From Cunninghamia lanceolata (Eukaryota; Streptophyta; Pinopsida; Cupressales; Cupressaceae): 64,000 nucleotides of DNA. Positions within the stretch are counted from its first letter, which is position 1. The number at the start of each line of letters is the position of its first letter. The notes beneath the pieces are model-generated. The model worked only from the letters and a program-made list of their open reading frames with translations. It did no database searches and was not told the DNA's origin. Both the position numbers and the translations under genes were made by a program. Shown piece by piece: positions 1 to 12,200 of this stretch. The DNA is taken from assembly GCA_027924645.1 (NCBI GenBank), contig BSBN01000252.1, positions 4,650,001 to 4,714,000 on the forward strand, given 5' to 3'.

Positions 1-834
1 ACTCCTAGAAAGAAGGTTTCGTGCCAAACCTGGGGTATGCACCACACCATAAATCCTCTTCACTCTACCATCAGGGAATCTAATCTTGACTCTTTTATGG
101 CCAACAATCTTCAGATGAGAGTCATCACCTAAATACACCTACCCACCATCATACTCTTCATACTTTCAGAACCAACCCCTTTGCGAGGTCATGTGGAAAG
201 AAGCACCTGAGTCTATTAACCACACATCTTCTGATGCATGTGCTACCAAGGGTACGACAAAAGCATCTACATCATCCTGAGAGAATTTCTTAGATTCAAA
301 ATTAGAGAAGATCTTTTTACATTTCTTTTTCTTCTCTTCTTTACAATCTTTGCAGAAATGACCAGATTTGCTGTAGTTCCAACATTTTACCTTTGACTTG
401 CCAGGAGACTTAGATCTCCCTGAAGATTTTGATCTTGACTTCTTGTCCTTTTTCTTGCCTTTCTCTTTAGCTCTACCATGAATAGTAAGGGCTTTCTTAG
501 CCATCTCTAAAGATTTCCTCTACATCTTTTCAAACAACAGCGATGCAACCACCTCATCAATTTTGAAACTGGTGTTGGTACTTCCAATAGCCATAACCAT
601 GTGATCCCATGAATCTGGCAAAGAACATAACAGAAGCATGCAATGATCTTCATCTTCTATCTTGTCACCAATAGAACCCACCTAAGCAATCAACATGTTA
701 AATGTATTCAGGTGATGCTGCAATTGACCCTCCATCTTCCATCTTCAGAGAATAAAATTTCTTTCTTAGGAATAACTTGTTTACCAAGGATTTAGCCTGA
801 TAAACATCTTCAAGCTTCTTTCAAAGAGATTTTG
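1..834 (-). pseudogene. Ty1/copia gag-protease remnant
   Basis: This is the 3' part of gag and the start of the protease of a copia retrotransposon, read on the minus strand. From about 834 down to 505 the frame resembles the copia gag (UBN2-like) region but has several stops. From 504 to 166 it is open: a Lys/Ser-rich linker, a zinc-knuckle-like motif (CWNYSKSGHFCKDC) and the protease start WLIDSGASFHMT with the catalytic DSG. The second knuckle Cys is replaced by Tyr, so the CCHC metal site is broken. The protease continues to the window edge with stops. No LTR lies next to it: at about 834 it abuts the chromodomain of another element inside gag, so this is a truncated piece joined by rearrangement. 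Family assignment is firm; function is lost. Confidence 0.85.
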
Positions 835-946
835 GAGCCCGTAGGCATTCTGCAGCATAGGAGACTTGCTCTCAGGGGTAGAGATGTGGAGCAGGTCAAG
901 GTCCAATGGGATCCTAATAATGAGACTCCCGCTACCTGGGAGGATG
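835..946 (+). pseudogene. Element E chromodomain, 5' part (split by element A)
   Basis: The plus-strand frame reads LRGRDVEQVKVQWD followed by TPATWED, the typical chromodomain tail of a Ty3/gypsy chromovirus integrase, which directs integration through chromatin binding. It stops at the left border of element A. The frame resumes at 8706 once A and one copy of the 5-bp duplication are skipped. Upstream pol sequence is missing because the fragment is fused to a copia remnant at about 834. Confidence 0.8.
942..946. repeat. Target site duplication GGATG, left copy
   Basis: GGATG directly before the TG of the left LTR of element A. It is identical to 8706-8710 directly after the CA of the right LTR, which defines the insertion exactly. 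Confidence 0.9.
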
Positions 947-2470
947 TGATGCAGAGCACACAGAGGAAGCGAACTACTTGTCACAAACTGTATCAGTGTG
1001 AGACTATCTTACGTCTCAGTGATCTATTCTCATCAGCTAAACATACCCCGTCGGCCACCTTACTATTTCTCTGGCTGATCTCTCAACTCTCCCTGATAGT
1101 CAACTCCACTTTGTCTTCAGAGAAACTTCCTCTATCGGCGACGTCTTCTAATCTCCTGCCGATACCCTGATGGCGGTTAAGTTTCCACTTAGCTTAACCA
1201 TGGTGGTTAGCCATGACCTTGTCAGTGAAACTTCAATCATCGATGAACCCCTTGTGTGTCCTCCCAATACACTGATATACCAACTTGTATATGCTTGGCT
1301 TGACTTGCTATTAGCGGTGGGCTAAAGTTTCTTTACCCTAATTTCACCGTTACGGCCAATCACCATTTGTATCCGATGAAAGGTGCATTCTCAACATACA
1401 TTCTAGTTCACCATTACGGCCGGTAACCTTTTGTGTTCGACGAAAGGTGCATTCTCAACATGCTTTCTAATATGCATTTGCAATATACATTCAGTGAATC
1501 GATATGAAACTTGTGCTGATGTATGTTTCTTTGGTGAGACTTCCTTCATTATTTGTCGATACACCTCTTATCGGCCCAACACTTTGATCTATATAACTTC
1601 CACAACTTTCCCCGAGGGGCCTTGTTATGCCGATGACAACTTTGTAACTCTGCAACTCACAGACATCAAACCAGTATACAAAGACAAAACTTGACATAAT
1701 GGAAAGGTCTACAATCCTCTGCAGACACTAGATCAACCATCAATTTGGCCACTTCACTAACTGTTCACATAACAACACTTTTCAATGACTAGTCACATAG
1801 AGATGCCTAGTCAAACTCACGCCAAACTCCTTAGATCCTTGGGTGTTTGATCCAAAACTGCAGAAAACACAAAATGTACATTGTATTCCTCCATCATACT
1901 GAAAATGAGAATCTTGATTTCAGTGGATAGAGGAGATACAATCCATTTATTCATAGAACCCTAGTTTCTAGGTTTTCAGACCAGTCTTTGCAAAAAGAAC
2001 AAGATTTCACAAATTACAACACTTTAAGACACTAGACTACTATCAAATGGAAATTACTTCAATGCCTAAACATCTCCAATTAGTTTCAGATGATCAACTA
2101 ATTGTACAGACCGTATAGAAAGACTGTTATAGAGAAATACTTAGAAAGAATAAAGTTTGAACACATCAAGAATCCAAATCTTCATTCATGCATGCTTCAC
2201 TGTCATTACATCCTACTTCTTCACCTATAGAGGCTTGAGACAACAGTTTACATTCCTCCCAACCATACAAATTGCTTTGAAAGACAGTTAGCCATTAGAT
2301 TTCTCCTCTCACAAGAAGACTACCTATTTTCATTGTGTTATTACATCAAACTTGACTGAAACATGGTCTACATATGTCTAGTGACCAAATTGACAAAAAA
2401 CCTTATTACAGACATGATGTGGCTTAAAAAGCCTTATTGAAAACATAAACAAAACATGACTCCTGCACCA
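947..2470 (-). repeat. Element A LTR (3' LTR in element orientation)
   Basis: A 1,524-bp copy starting TGATGCAG and ending CACCA on the plus strand. It aligns along its whole length with 7167-8705, with scattered substitutions. It contains a 64-bp tandem repeat at 1346-1465. Confidence 0.93.
1346..1465. repeat. 64-bp tandem repeat inside the element A LTR
   Basis: Two diverged units, each running from ACC(G/A)TTACGG to a shared GAAAGGTGCATTCTCAACAT stretch, with starts at 1346 and 1410. The same doubling is visible in the right LTR at about 7567-7700, so it predates the insertion. Confidence 0.75.
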
Positions 2471-2506
2471 TAGGGAAGGTGCTCCTGCACCATACTCCCC
2501 TTGCAA
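2471..2506 (-). other. Element A polypurine tract region
   Basis: Read on the minus strand, a purine run (AGGGGAG) at about 2495-2503 precedes the LTR, as expected for plus-strand priming. Between it and the LTR lies a short extra copy of the LTR start (TGGTGCAGGAG at 2483-2493), so the priming region is partly duplicated. Confidence 0.5.
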
Positions 2507-2534
2507 GAAAAACTCAAGTCCCTTGAGTTGCCAA

Positions 2535-5500
2535 CTATTGGAGTGTCTTCCCATGCTTCAAAATGTCTGCCTTACTCATCCATGCAGCCTCTGAATCAGG
2601 AAGATCTTGCCACTTGACCAAGTACTCCTTGTACACACCCTTCCTTGTCTTTTTGACAACCTTGGAATCTAAGATGCATTCCAATTGTAAAGGCTTACTT
2701 GGAGGTAGATCTCTAACCCAATCTGCATCTTCGATCACCACATCTGATCCATCTTTAGCATTCAATGGAGGTCTATATGGAAAGAGGTCTGAAACATTGA
2801 ATATGGGAGAAATACTAAGACTAGATGGCAGTTCTATTTCATAAGCATTTGGACCAAACTTATGCACTACCTTGCATGGTCCTATTTTCTTCATCAGAAG
2901 CTTGGTTGGTTGTCCTTTAGGTAGCCTTTCCTTCCTTAGATAAGCCATCACCAAATCTCTCACCTTGAATTGTACATCTCTCCTTTTGAGATCTGCTCTA
3001 TCCTTGTATTTGGAGACTATTTTTTCCAACTAAACTTTGACTTGATCATGAACTGCCTTCATGGTGGCAGCAAAATCTTCTCCTAGAGCACTCCTCTTAT
3101 CCCAACCTTGTAGGTCTTTGAGTTCAAGTGGTCCTCTTGGATGGAAACCATAAACAATTTCAAATGGACTCTTCCCAGTGCTTCTATTCACTGAATCATT
3201 ATAAGCATACTCAGCTTGACTGATAACCAAGTCCCATGCCAACCCATGCTACTTGGTAAGGCATATTAGAAGGTTTTCTAGGGACCTATTAACAACCTCA
3301 GTCTGACCATCAGTTTGGGGATGGTAGGCTGATGAGAAAGACAATTGTGTTCCCAATTTTCTCCATAAGGTCCTCCAAAAATGACCAACAAACTTGGAGT
3401 CTCTATCAGTGACAATTGAAAAGGGAAAACCATGGATTCTAACCACTTCCCTAAAAAAGAGACCAACAATGTGAGATGTATCATTTGTGCATTTGCATGG
3501 CACAAAATGAGCCATCTTACTAAATCTATCCACAATGACAAAAACACTATCCACACCCCTTGATGTCTTAGGGAGACCAAGTATAGAATCCATACTAATG
3601 CTCTCCCAAGGCCTGTTGGGAATAGGAAGGGGTTGGTACAAACTAGCATTAGAAGACATACCTTTGGCCTTTTGACATATGGTACAACTTGCAAGATATC
3701 TCCTTACATCTGATTGTACTTTTGGCCAATAGTAGAATCTAGTGACTTGTTCCAAAGTCTTGTCCAACCCAAAGTGTCCTCCTAAGGTTCCATTGTGCTT
3801 TTCTTTGATGATGTTGTCCCTCATGGAACACTTAGGGACACATAGCAAACTGCCCTTGAATAAGAGACCTTCCTGCAGCACAAAATCTGAATATTCACCA
3901 TGAAAAATGTTAGCCAAACTAACACAAAATTCATAAGCACCCTTGAAATTTGCATCCTCCTTGTATAACTCCTTCAAACAGTCTATCCCCATGCTTTCCA
4001 TCTATACTTCATGTATAACAAGTATCCTTCTACTTAAAGCATCAGCCACTTTGTTGGCAACACCCTTTTTATGCTTAATAGTGAAGGTATAGGCCTGCAA
4101 TTGTTCCATCCACTTAACATGCCTATGATTCAACTTTTCTTGACTATTTAGGAAGCTAAGAGCATGGTTATCAATAAAGACAATGAATTCTTTGGGCAGA
4201 AAATAGTGTCTCCACTTTTTGAGAGCTTACACCATTGCATAAAGCTCTAGGTCATAGGTAGAGTACTTTTGTTTAGCCTCATTCAACTTCTCTAAAAAAA
4301 AGGCCATTGGATGCCCATCTTGACTGAGAACAACACCTATTTCTTGCTGACTTGCATCACATTCTACTACAAAAACTTTGTCAAAATCTGGGAGTACCAA
4401 TGTAGGTAATTCAACCACTTTCTTCTTTAACAATTCAAAGCTATCATCTGCTTGCTTTGTCCATTGAAATTTGCACTTTATGCCACCCTTGATGGTGTTA
4501 AGCATAGGAGTACTTATGTGACTGAATCCTCTAATGAACTTCCTATAAAAAGTTGCCAAGCCATGGAAGCTTCTAACATCTCCCACTGTCCTAGAAGTAG
4601 GCCAATTGAGATTGGCCTCAACCTTTGTGGGGTCCATCTTCAAACAACCATTAGAAATCACAAAACCAAGATACACAAGTTTAGTTTTCATGAAATCACA
4701 CTTATCCAAGTTGATCATCAACTTACTCTTATTTAACTTCTTCATCACTTGTCCACGATGCTTCACATGTTCTTCTTTTGTCCTGCTGAAAATAAGTATG
4801 TCATCAAGATAAATAATTACAAATTTGCCAATGAATTCAACAAGTACCTCGTTCATCAAATGCATGAATGTGCTTGGGGCATTACTAAGGCTGAATGGCA
4901 TGACAAGCCACTCATAGAGACCTTCATTTGTCTTGAAGGCAGTCTTCCATTCATCTCCCTGCCTAATTATGATTTGATGATAACTAGATTTCAAATCAAT
5001 CTTTGAATAATAACATGACCCTCCAAGATAGTCCAAAAGATCCTCAATCCTTGGCATAGGGAATCTATACCTTATTGTGATCTTATTTATGGCCCTTGAA
5101 TCCATACATAGTCTCCATTTCCCATCTTTTTTTGGAGCCAGTACACTAGGGACTGCACATGGACTAGGACTCTTTCTAATCAATCCTTTCTCTAAGAGTT
5201 CTTGAATTTGTCTACTCACTTCCTCATTTTGCTGTGGTGTCAATTTATAGGCAGCCTTATTGGGCAATGTGGCACCTGGGATTGAGGCAATTTGATGACT
5301 TATATCTCTCATGGGTGGTAAGGAGTTAGGAGTATCCTCTACCACAAGATCCTGGTACTTATCCAACAATTGCTACACTTCTAGTGGAACCTCTTTATGC
5401 TTTTTGTCTTGCTATCCTGATTCATCTTTAGGCTTCATTATCAAGGCATACCCTTGGGTATCCTTCTCCTTCATGAGTTGTAAGAACTCTTTACCACTAA

Positions 5501-5728
5501 CCATCATGACATTGGTGTCATTACTCTTCTCTCCAATCTGCTCTTGCATAGGATCCATCCTAAACTTCCTTCCATTCTTGGTGATGAGGTATGTGTTCAT
5601 CTCACCATCATGTTGTGCCTTCACATCATACTGCCATGGACGTCCAAGAAGAAGGTGACAAGCATCCATAGGAATAATCTCACATAGTACCTTGTCCTTA
5701 TAATCACCTATCTCAAACTCAACCCAAG
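2535..5728 (-). pseudogene. Element A pol: protease end, RT, RNase H, integrase, chromodomain
   Basis: One minus-strand frame holds the catalytic part of the polyprotein. In order: the end of the protease region (MDACHLLLGRPW), reverse transcriptase with YLDD intact at 4800-4811, RNase H (VVECDAS and DNHALSFLNS), and integrase with an HHCC zinc finger (HFGLDKTL to CTICQKAK) and the DDE core (MDSILGLP, VTDRDSKF, GQTEVVNR). It ends with a chromodomain (YLVKWQDLPDSEAAW). In-frame stops fall after DESG, EV, AMV, HEV, LTK and VKV, so no full polyprotein could be made. The frame differs from gag by one base at a run of ten T at 5729-5738, probably a homopolymer slip. Members of this family reverse-transcribe and integrate their own RNA; this copy is dead. 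Confidence 0.92.
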
Positions 5729-7164
5729 TTTTTTTTTTCTACCATATAATTTTGACTCTTATTCAACCAAGAGATCTTATGAGGATTGACATGGGGCAGC
5801 TTTTTCAACTTACACTTCTCTATCATTTCAGTAGATACTGCATTCTCAGTAGAACTTGAATCAACAATGATTTTACAAAGCTTACCATATGATATACCTT
5901 GGGTTCTGAAGAGGGTCTTCCTTTGTGGGGGCTCTTGCTTCAATTGCATCTTCATCAAGGTTCTTTTGATCATCATGTTCTCTCCTTCAAGGACTGGTAC
6001 AACACTACCAATGGGTGAATTCACACTTTGGTAATCATCATCCTTCAACAATTGATTCCTTCTTCCACCATCATGGGAACTAGTTTCCTTCTCAGGGCAT
6101 TTACTCATAGTATGGCCTACTTGATTGCATTCATAGTATCTACCAGTGAAAACTCTGGGTCGTCTGCCTGCACCACCACCTCTACCTCTACCATTTAGTC
6201 TTCTCCAACCTCTGAAACTACCACCTCTATGGTCTACATCAGAATGAGATTCTTGTTGACTTGGATTTTCTTTTCTACTTGACTGTCCTCTACTAAAACT
6301 GCATCTTCCCCTATTGTTTCTGCCACCTCTTCCTCTGGTGTTTTGATCACCCTTTCTTTACAACTTCTCCTCTACCCTAGAGGCTAATTGAAAACACTCA
6401 TCCACTATTTTAGGAACCACCATACTGAATTCATCTTGTATATTATACCTCAAGCCATTGAGATATCTGGCCACCATCTCTTTCTCCTCCTCCTTGTGAT
6501 TAACTCTCATGCTCAATCTATGAAATTCTTCAGTATATGTAGCCACATCCATATCCTTTTGTCTGAGATGATTAAACTTCCTAATGGTCTGCAACTCATA
6601 ATCAGATGGCATGAACTTGTCTCTTAGCATGGCCACCATTCTACTCCATTTGGTGATAGGGTTCTTTCCAACTTTCTCTCTTTCACCTTGCATATAGTTC
6701 CACCAAACTAGGGCAGAACCTCTCAATCTTGTCTTAGCAAACTTGACTTTCTTGTTGTCACTATACTCCTTGAAGTCAAAATAGTTGCACATGGCTTCAA
6801 TCCAATCCATGAGGGCATCTCCATCTAATTTCCCATTGAATGTAGGAACATCCATCTTTGGATTGCCACTGTCTCCCTAAGCACCTTTAAGTGCATTCAA
6901 GAATGCCTTTTGGTCTGCAGATATATCTTGTTCTTGAGGACTCTTCTCTACCTCTTCTTCTTCTTCTTCTACATCAGAAGCACTTTCATCCTCTTTACTC
7001 TTGCCCTTGGTCCTCTCTTCTTTAAACCTTGCTTCAAGCATCCCCTCTACCATCTTCTTGATGGCTTCTTGGCTCATAGACTTGGGAGGCATTGTGCTAG
7101 CCTCAGTTTCTATCTCCTCGTCTGACATACACTGCTCCAATTCAAATATTGGCTCTAATACCAA
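5729..7164 (-). pseudogene. Element A gag and protease start
   Basis: A minus-strand frame beginning just inside the right LTR. It has an acidic and Lys-rich N-terminus (EEEEEEVEKSP), then the retrotransposon gag core with the hallmark WWNYMQGER region and VATYTEEFHRLSMR. An Arg/Gly-rich stretch follows, then a zinc knuckle in which the first Cys is Tyr (YYECNQVGHTMSKC). The aspartic protease site reads VDSSSTENAVS where element B reads VDSGSTENLVS, so the essential Gly of DSG is lost. Two stops interrupt it (after LKGA and after EEKL). Gag would have formed virus-like particles in the cytoplasm. Assignment is certain at family level. Confidence 0.9.
7151..7164 (-). other. Element A primer-binding site
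   Basis: The minus strand reads TTGGTATTAGAGCC directly beside the right LTR. This matches the 3' end of plant initiator tRNA-Met (TGGTATCAGAGC) with one change and fixes the element's orientation. Confidence 0.8.
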
Positions 7165-7166
7165 TA

Positions 7167-8705
7167 TGATGCAGACCGCACAGAGGAAGTGAACAACTTG
7201 TCACGAACTATATCGGTGTGAGACTGTCTTATGTCTCAGCGATCTATTCTCATCGGCTAAATAGACCCCATCGGCCACCTTACTATTTCTCTAGCCGATC
7301 TCTCAACTCTCCCCGACAGTCAACTCCACTTTATCTTCAGAGAAACTTCCTCTATCGGCAGCGTCTTCTAAACTCCTATCGCTACCCCGATGGCGGTTAA
7401 GTTTCCACTTGCCTTAACCATGACAGTTAGCCATGACCTTGTCAGTCAGACTTCAATCATCAGCAAACCCCTTGTGTGTCCTCCCGATACGCCATTATAC
7501 CAACTTGTATATGCTTGAATTGACTTGCTATTACTGGTGGGCTAAATTTTCTTTACCCTAATTTCACCATTACGGCTAGTCACCGTTTGTATCCGACGAA
7601 AGGTGCATTCTCAACATACATTCTATTTCATCGTTACGGCCGGTCACCTTTTGTATCTGATGAAAGGTGCATTCTCAACATACATTCTCAACATGCTTTT
7701 GTGATATGCATTTGCAATATACATTTGGTGAACTGATACGAAACTTGCGCCGATGTATGTTTCTTTGGCAAGACTTTCTTCATCTTTCGCTGATACACCT
7801 CTTATCGGCCCAACACTTTGATCGGTATAACTTCCACAAGTTTCCCCGAGAGGCTATGTTACGCCGATGGTAACTCTGTAACTCTGCAACTCACAGACAT
7901 CAAACTAGTATATAGAGACAAAACTTGATAGAACGGAAAGGGTCTACAATCCTCTGTAGACACTAGATCAACCATCAATTTGGCCACTTCACTAACTGTT
8001 CACATAACAACACTTTTCAATGACTAGTCACATAGAGATGCCTAGTCAAACTCACGCAAAACTCCTTGGATCCTTGGGTGTTTGATCCAAAACCACAGAA
8101 AACACAAATGGTACATTGTATTCCTCCATCAGACTAAAAATGAGAATCTTGATTTCAGTGGACAGAGAAGATACAGTCCATTTATTCACAGAACCCTAGT
8201 TTCTAGGTTTTTAGACTAGTCTTTGCAAAAAGAATGAGATTTAACAAATTAGAACACTTTAAGACACCAGACTACTATCAAATTGAAATTACTTCAATGC
8301 CTGGACATCTCCAATCAGTTTCAGATGATCAACTAATCATATAGACCGTACAGAAAGACTGTTATAGAGAATTACTTAGAAAGAACAATGTTTCAACACA
8401 TCAAGAATCCAAATCTTCATTCATGCATGCTTCACTATCATTACATCTTGCTTCTTCGCCTATAGAGGCTTGAGACAATAGTTTACATTCCTCCCAACCA
8501 TACAAACTACTTTGAAAGACAGTTAGCCATTGGATTTCTCCTCTCACAAGAAAACTACATGTTTTCATTGTGTTATTACATCAAACTTGACCGAAACATG
8601 GTCTACATAGGTCTAGTGACCAAATTGACAAAAAACATTATTACAAACATGATGTGGCTTAAAAGGCCTTATTGAAAACATAAACAAAACATGACTCCTA
8701 CACCA
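7167..8705 (-). repeat. Element A LTR (5' LTR in element orientation)
   Basis: A 1,539-bp copy from TGATGCAG to CACCA, paired with 947-2470. Its inner edge carries the primer-binding site, so it is the promoter-side LTR. Confidence 0.93.
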
Positions 8706-8784
8706 GGATGCTTCCAGAATGAGAGAGTTATACCCTTACTTATTTGCAGGTTTCCTGGAGTAAGCCTAATTCTGAGGGGGAGGA
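8706..8784 (+). pseudogene. Element E chromodomain end, with target duplication and polypurine tract
   Basis: 8706-8710 is the right GGATG duplication of element A. From here the chromodomain frame of element E continues (RMRELYPYLF), the usual end of this domain. A purine run at 8774-8784 (GAGGGGGAGGA) is the polypurine tract, placed directly before the 3' LTR at 8785. Confidence 0.8.
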
Positions 8785-11498
8785 TGTAATGCCCCTCTTT
8801 TTGGCTTGTGATAGTTGGTAGTTTTATGTTACTCTTTGACAGTTTGAGACATTTGGGTTATTAGACTTATGATTTTTGATTATTATGATCATGATGGACT
8901 ATGTTTGGTTGATGTGGTTTTGGACATGTGTTATGAGTTTTATGATGTGATTGACATGATCAGTAATGGTTTGATATTATCATGTTTTATGTGATTTGTG
9001 GTTATCTAATTGTTAATAGAAATGTTTATGTATATTGCCTTGTTTCAGAGTAGGGACGGTATAGTACTACTCGTTTCGAGTACCCTACTACGTCGTAATT
9101 CTCTGACTCTGAGTGTATTTGATATATATGCATTTGTTCGTATACAACCTATCATTTTGATGCATGTTGTAGGTACCAGGCATCGACTCCACCTGACTTA
9201 ACAGGTCTGAGCGTGCCCTTGCACCAATGGATAACGTTGATGGGAGATAACATGGGGGTTTCCCCTAGGTCAGTTTCCATCTTCAATATGTAGTCCTGAG
9301 TCTGGGTGTCACTCGTTGGTCCTTGCTTTAGGTTGTTGGTCATCATGTGGTATGTGGAGTTATTGCAAGATTTTGTTTAGTTAAGCCTATGTGTACTTTA
9401 GAAATGCATTAATGAATTTATTTTATAATGATAATGTTGTTAATTAGTTAGATATAATATTATTTATTAGTTGTTTTGTAACAATGGTAAATTGGAAATA
9501 TTAATTTAAGTGAATTTTAATATAGATTAAACTAAATATTTTAATGTTTTAATAAGAATTGAGTTATGTGTATGTAACATTGTTTTAATAAAATAGCATA
9601 TAGTAAATTATAGAATAATATGAGTCAATAATTTAATTTTTGTTAGTTGTTGAATAAGATTCCAGATTTGGGGAATCTCTATGAAAAGTAAAAATTTTAA
9701 TTTCTTCAGAATAGTGGGATTTTCTGTAATGGATTGTTGATAGTGGAATTTATGAGTCTTGGCTATTTTTGGTTTCTGGGGGGGTTTTTTTTTATGAGTT
9801 GTTATGAGGGAACGAGACAGAAAATTGGAGAAAATGGTTATGGGAAGTTGAAGAGAAGGGAAGCTGAGGAAAGTTTGAAGTATTGGATTGAAATTTCTAG
9901 GTATGTTTACTTGTGTTTTTCTGGAGTAATTCAGGAAAATTAGTTTAAATTCTTGTTGAATCTCTTGTGTGCATTTTTGAACTTGTTTCTTTATTCGGTG
10001 GAAATTTATTGTCTTCCTGTCGCCTGAAGATCCTGTAGTCTTGAATTTGATAGTGCAATGTCATTTGGTATTGATGAAAATTTATTCTAATTCAGACTTC
10101 TTACCAGACCCTTATCTTCCTTGCTACCCTCAGTGTCGAAATTTGGCTAGAAAATATGAATTTTTTAAAACAATTGATGGCTCTGAGAAATCATAGTGAC
10201 AGAGATATCATTTAAAATGTTCCTTTACCCCTATCACAGCATGCTATTGTATGGCCTCCTCTATCTTTATTTCCCTAAACTCTTTCTCAAATCTATAATA
10301 AAAATTAGTGTTGTTGGGTTTGATTGTTTTTCTCAAACTTCTTGCTGATCTATCTTTTTCCTCAGCCGCTGCCGTACCATCACAGTTCCTGGCTACTATG
10401 AATTTTTTTCTACTTTAAATTTTTGCCTTACCTTGCATGAAAATGGCAGGACGTACGACATGAGAACTGGAGGGCTTGAGCAGTCTCAGGAAAACCATTT
10501 GTTAAACCTCCTCTACCGTCGTCTAAGCGTCAATGAAAATGTTTGTTTCATTAAAGACAATGGACGAAATCTTGCCATACTAAACACTTGCGGGAATTCC
10601 TTTGAGTCCTCGATTTGGTCACTCCTTCCATAACTTCAAATCTATTCTTGTTGCAGCAGATAAGCCTACCCAAACGAATATCTGAGGGACAAATATAGCT
10701 AAACCATTTTGGTGAATTACTATTGTTTGTGCTAGCATCTGGTAGTTTAAACGATTGCATACTTTTTCCAAATTGCTTAGCTTCTGCAAGCTTCCTGATG
10801 CCCGTCGTATGGCCTCATGGAGGCACTCTAACCTATCCTTGAGTAGCAGACAAATGAAATGTATTAGTTTTTTTTTTTTTAAATAAAAAAAAAAACCTTC
10901 AGGTTTAGAAGGTCATTTTTCTCTCTTAGGCAACTATGTTATTTTTTTTTAGATAGATTCTTTTCACAAGTTAGTTGGTGGGAATAGAATGCAAAATTAG
11001 AAATGTAGGGTAAGCTAGAGTCCCATGGAACCTTTAATAAATTAGAATGTAAAATGTTATCATTTGTATAGTTTAAAAGATTCATTGAGTGGCAGTAATA
11101 AAGCAACATAGTATACTAGAGTGTAGGTTTATGCAAATAATACTAGTCTTAATTAATAGGTGAATATCTTCTGATAACTCTACCTGTTGCTTAACACTTT
11201 TTGTTGAGCTTTAAAAATTTAGTTAATTAAATGGATTTACCTTGTAATAGATTATACTAAGTAGTGGATTAAATAGTTATATTATTCTATTTGTTGGATG
11301 ATATTGCTATATTGATTAGCTTGTTAGAAAGCATTATTTATTGGAAATGTTTGAAGTTAGGATAGATTTGTAAAATTTAATCCTATAGTGTAATTTATTT
11401 TATTGAAATTAAAGTTGAATTAGTAGATGCAAGATTGTTAAATGAATAAATTAGAATCTTAATGAAGTAGATTTTATGGTAATGCTTGTTGTTAAACA
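8785..11498 (+). repeat. Element E 3' LTR (right border uncertain)
   Basis: It begins TGTAATGCCCC directly after the polypurine tract. No second LTR of this element is in the window, so the end cannot be fixed by alignment. Homology to X2 starts at 11506, and the last CA before that is at 11497-11498 (GTTAAACA), giving an LTR of up to 2.7 kb. Inside I see AT-rich sequence, a poly-T/poly-A pair at about 10868-10893 and no convincing gene. The open frames at 9734-9943 and 10433-10760 have no recognisable motif. Confidence 0.55.
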
Positions 11499-11505
11499 AA
11501 TGCGA

Positions 11506-12200
11506 GATGGGGCTGCACAGGGCTCCAACAATATAACACATTAATATTGTCATATTGCGGGGAAGGGTCGTCCATATCATTGCTAGCTTATGGTCCTACA
11601 TGATCATCGTAGCTCGTGCAGGGATTACTCTATGATGAGCCATGAATGCACATATCTGATCTGTTACCTCATGCCAAAATTTGTGATCCAACTTACGTGG
11701 AATGTCAGGTCTATGCACATGAGGCAGCGCGTTAGCCTCAGTCATAACTTCATCTTGTTCGGGAGGCACTTCCCCAACATACGTGGCAATATCTACAAAA
11801 TATTACACAATAATAATTAGACAATTTAAAGAAAAAGAGAGAATAATTTACATGTGCATTAAATAATACCCTAAAAAAATATGCAACTAGATTAATAAAA
11901 ACATAATATTACCTCTAACATTTTCTAGTCCCTTCTAGGTAAATAGGTTATTCTCACATCCTTGTCAGTACATCCTTACATATGGGTACTGCACAAGATA
12001 TAGGGTGTGATCATCCTTGCTGGCTAGCATATCTATTACTTCTGAACTGGCCAGCTTACACAACCACTCCAGCTAGCCCCTCTTTGGCAACATCTACCCC
12101 CACACGCATATATGTACATTTGTCATTGGCCTAGGAGAGAGATGGTCAAATGATGGTCTAGTCGCCAAAAACCTCTCAAAAATAAAGTAAATAACTCAAA
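11506..12200 (-). pseudogene. X1 two-exon reading frame with a GT-AG intron
   Basis: The minus-strand upstream exon (about 12200-11913) contains SSEVIDMLASKDDHT and ends KGLENVR. An intron of 120 bp (11793-11912) begins GTAATATT and ends TTTTGTAG, and the next exon continues in phase with DIATYVGEVPPEQDEV and later CAFMAHHRVIPARATM. X2 keeps the same donor, acceptor and frame with a shorter 88-bp intron (35433-35520). In-frame stops occur in both exons, so it is a relic. The product is unknown; I could not match it to any transposase, Rep or host family. Confidence 0.6.

Larger units (their letters stand above)
947..8705 (-). mobile_element. Element A: full-length Ty3/gypsy chromovirus-like retrotransposon
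   Basis: A 7,759-bp LTR retrotransposon in minus orientation. It has two LTRs (947-2470 and 7167-8705, both TG...CA), a 5-bp target duplication, a primer-binding site beside the right LTR and one gag-pol reading frame between them. The domain order is gag, zinc knuckle, protease, RT, RNase H, integrase, chromodomain. It is inserted in the chromodomain codons of element E. The coding part has at least one frameshift and about eight in-frame stops, so it is not autonomous. It belongs to the same family as element B (18500-26349), shown by near-parallel protein sequence through the whole of pol. Confidence 0.95.

Noticed and set aside
9734..10760. Possible exons within the element E LTR
   Set aside because: Open frames are short and random-looking, with no splice-consistent chain and no motif.
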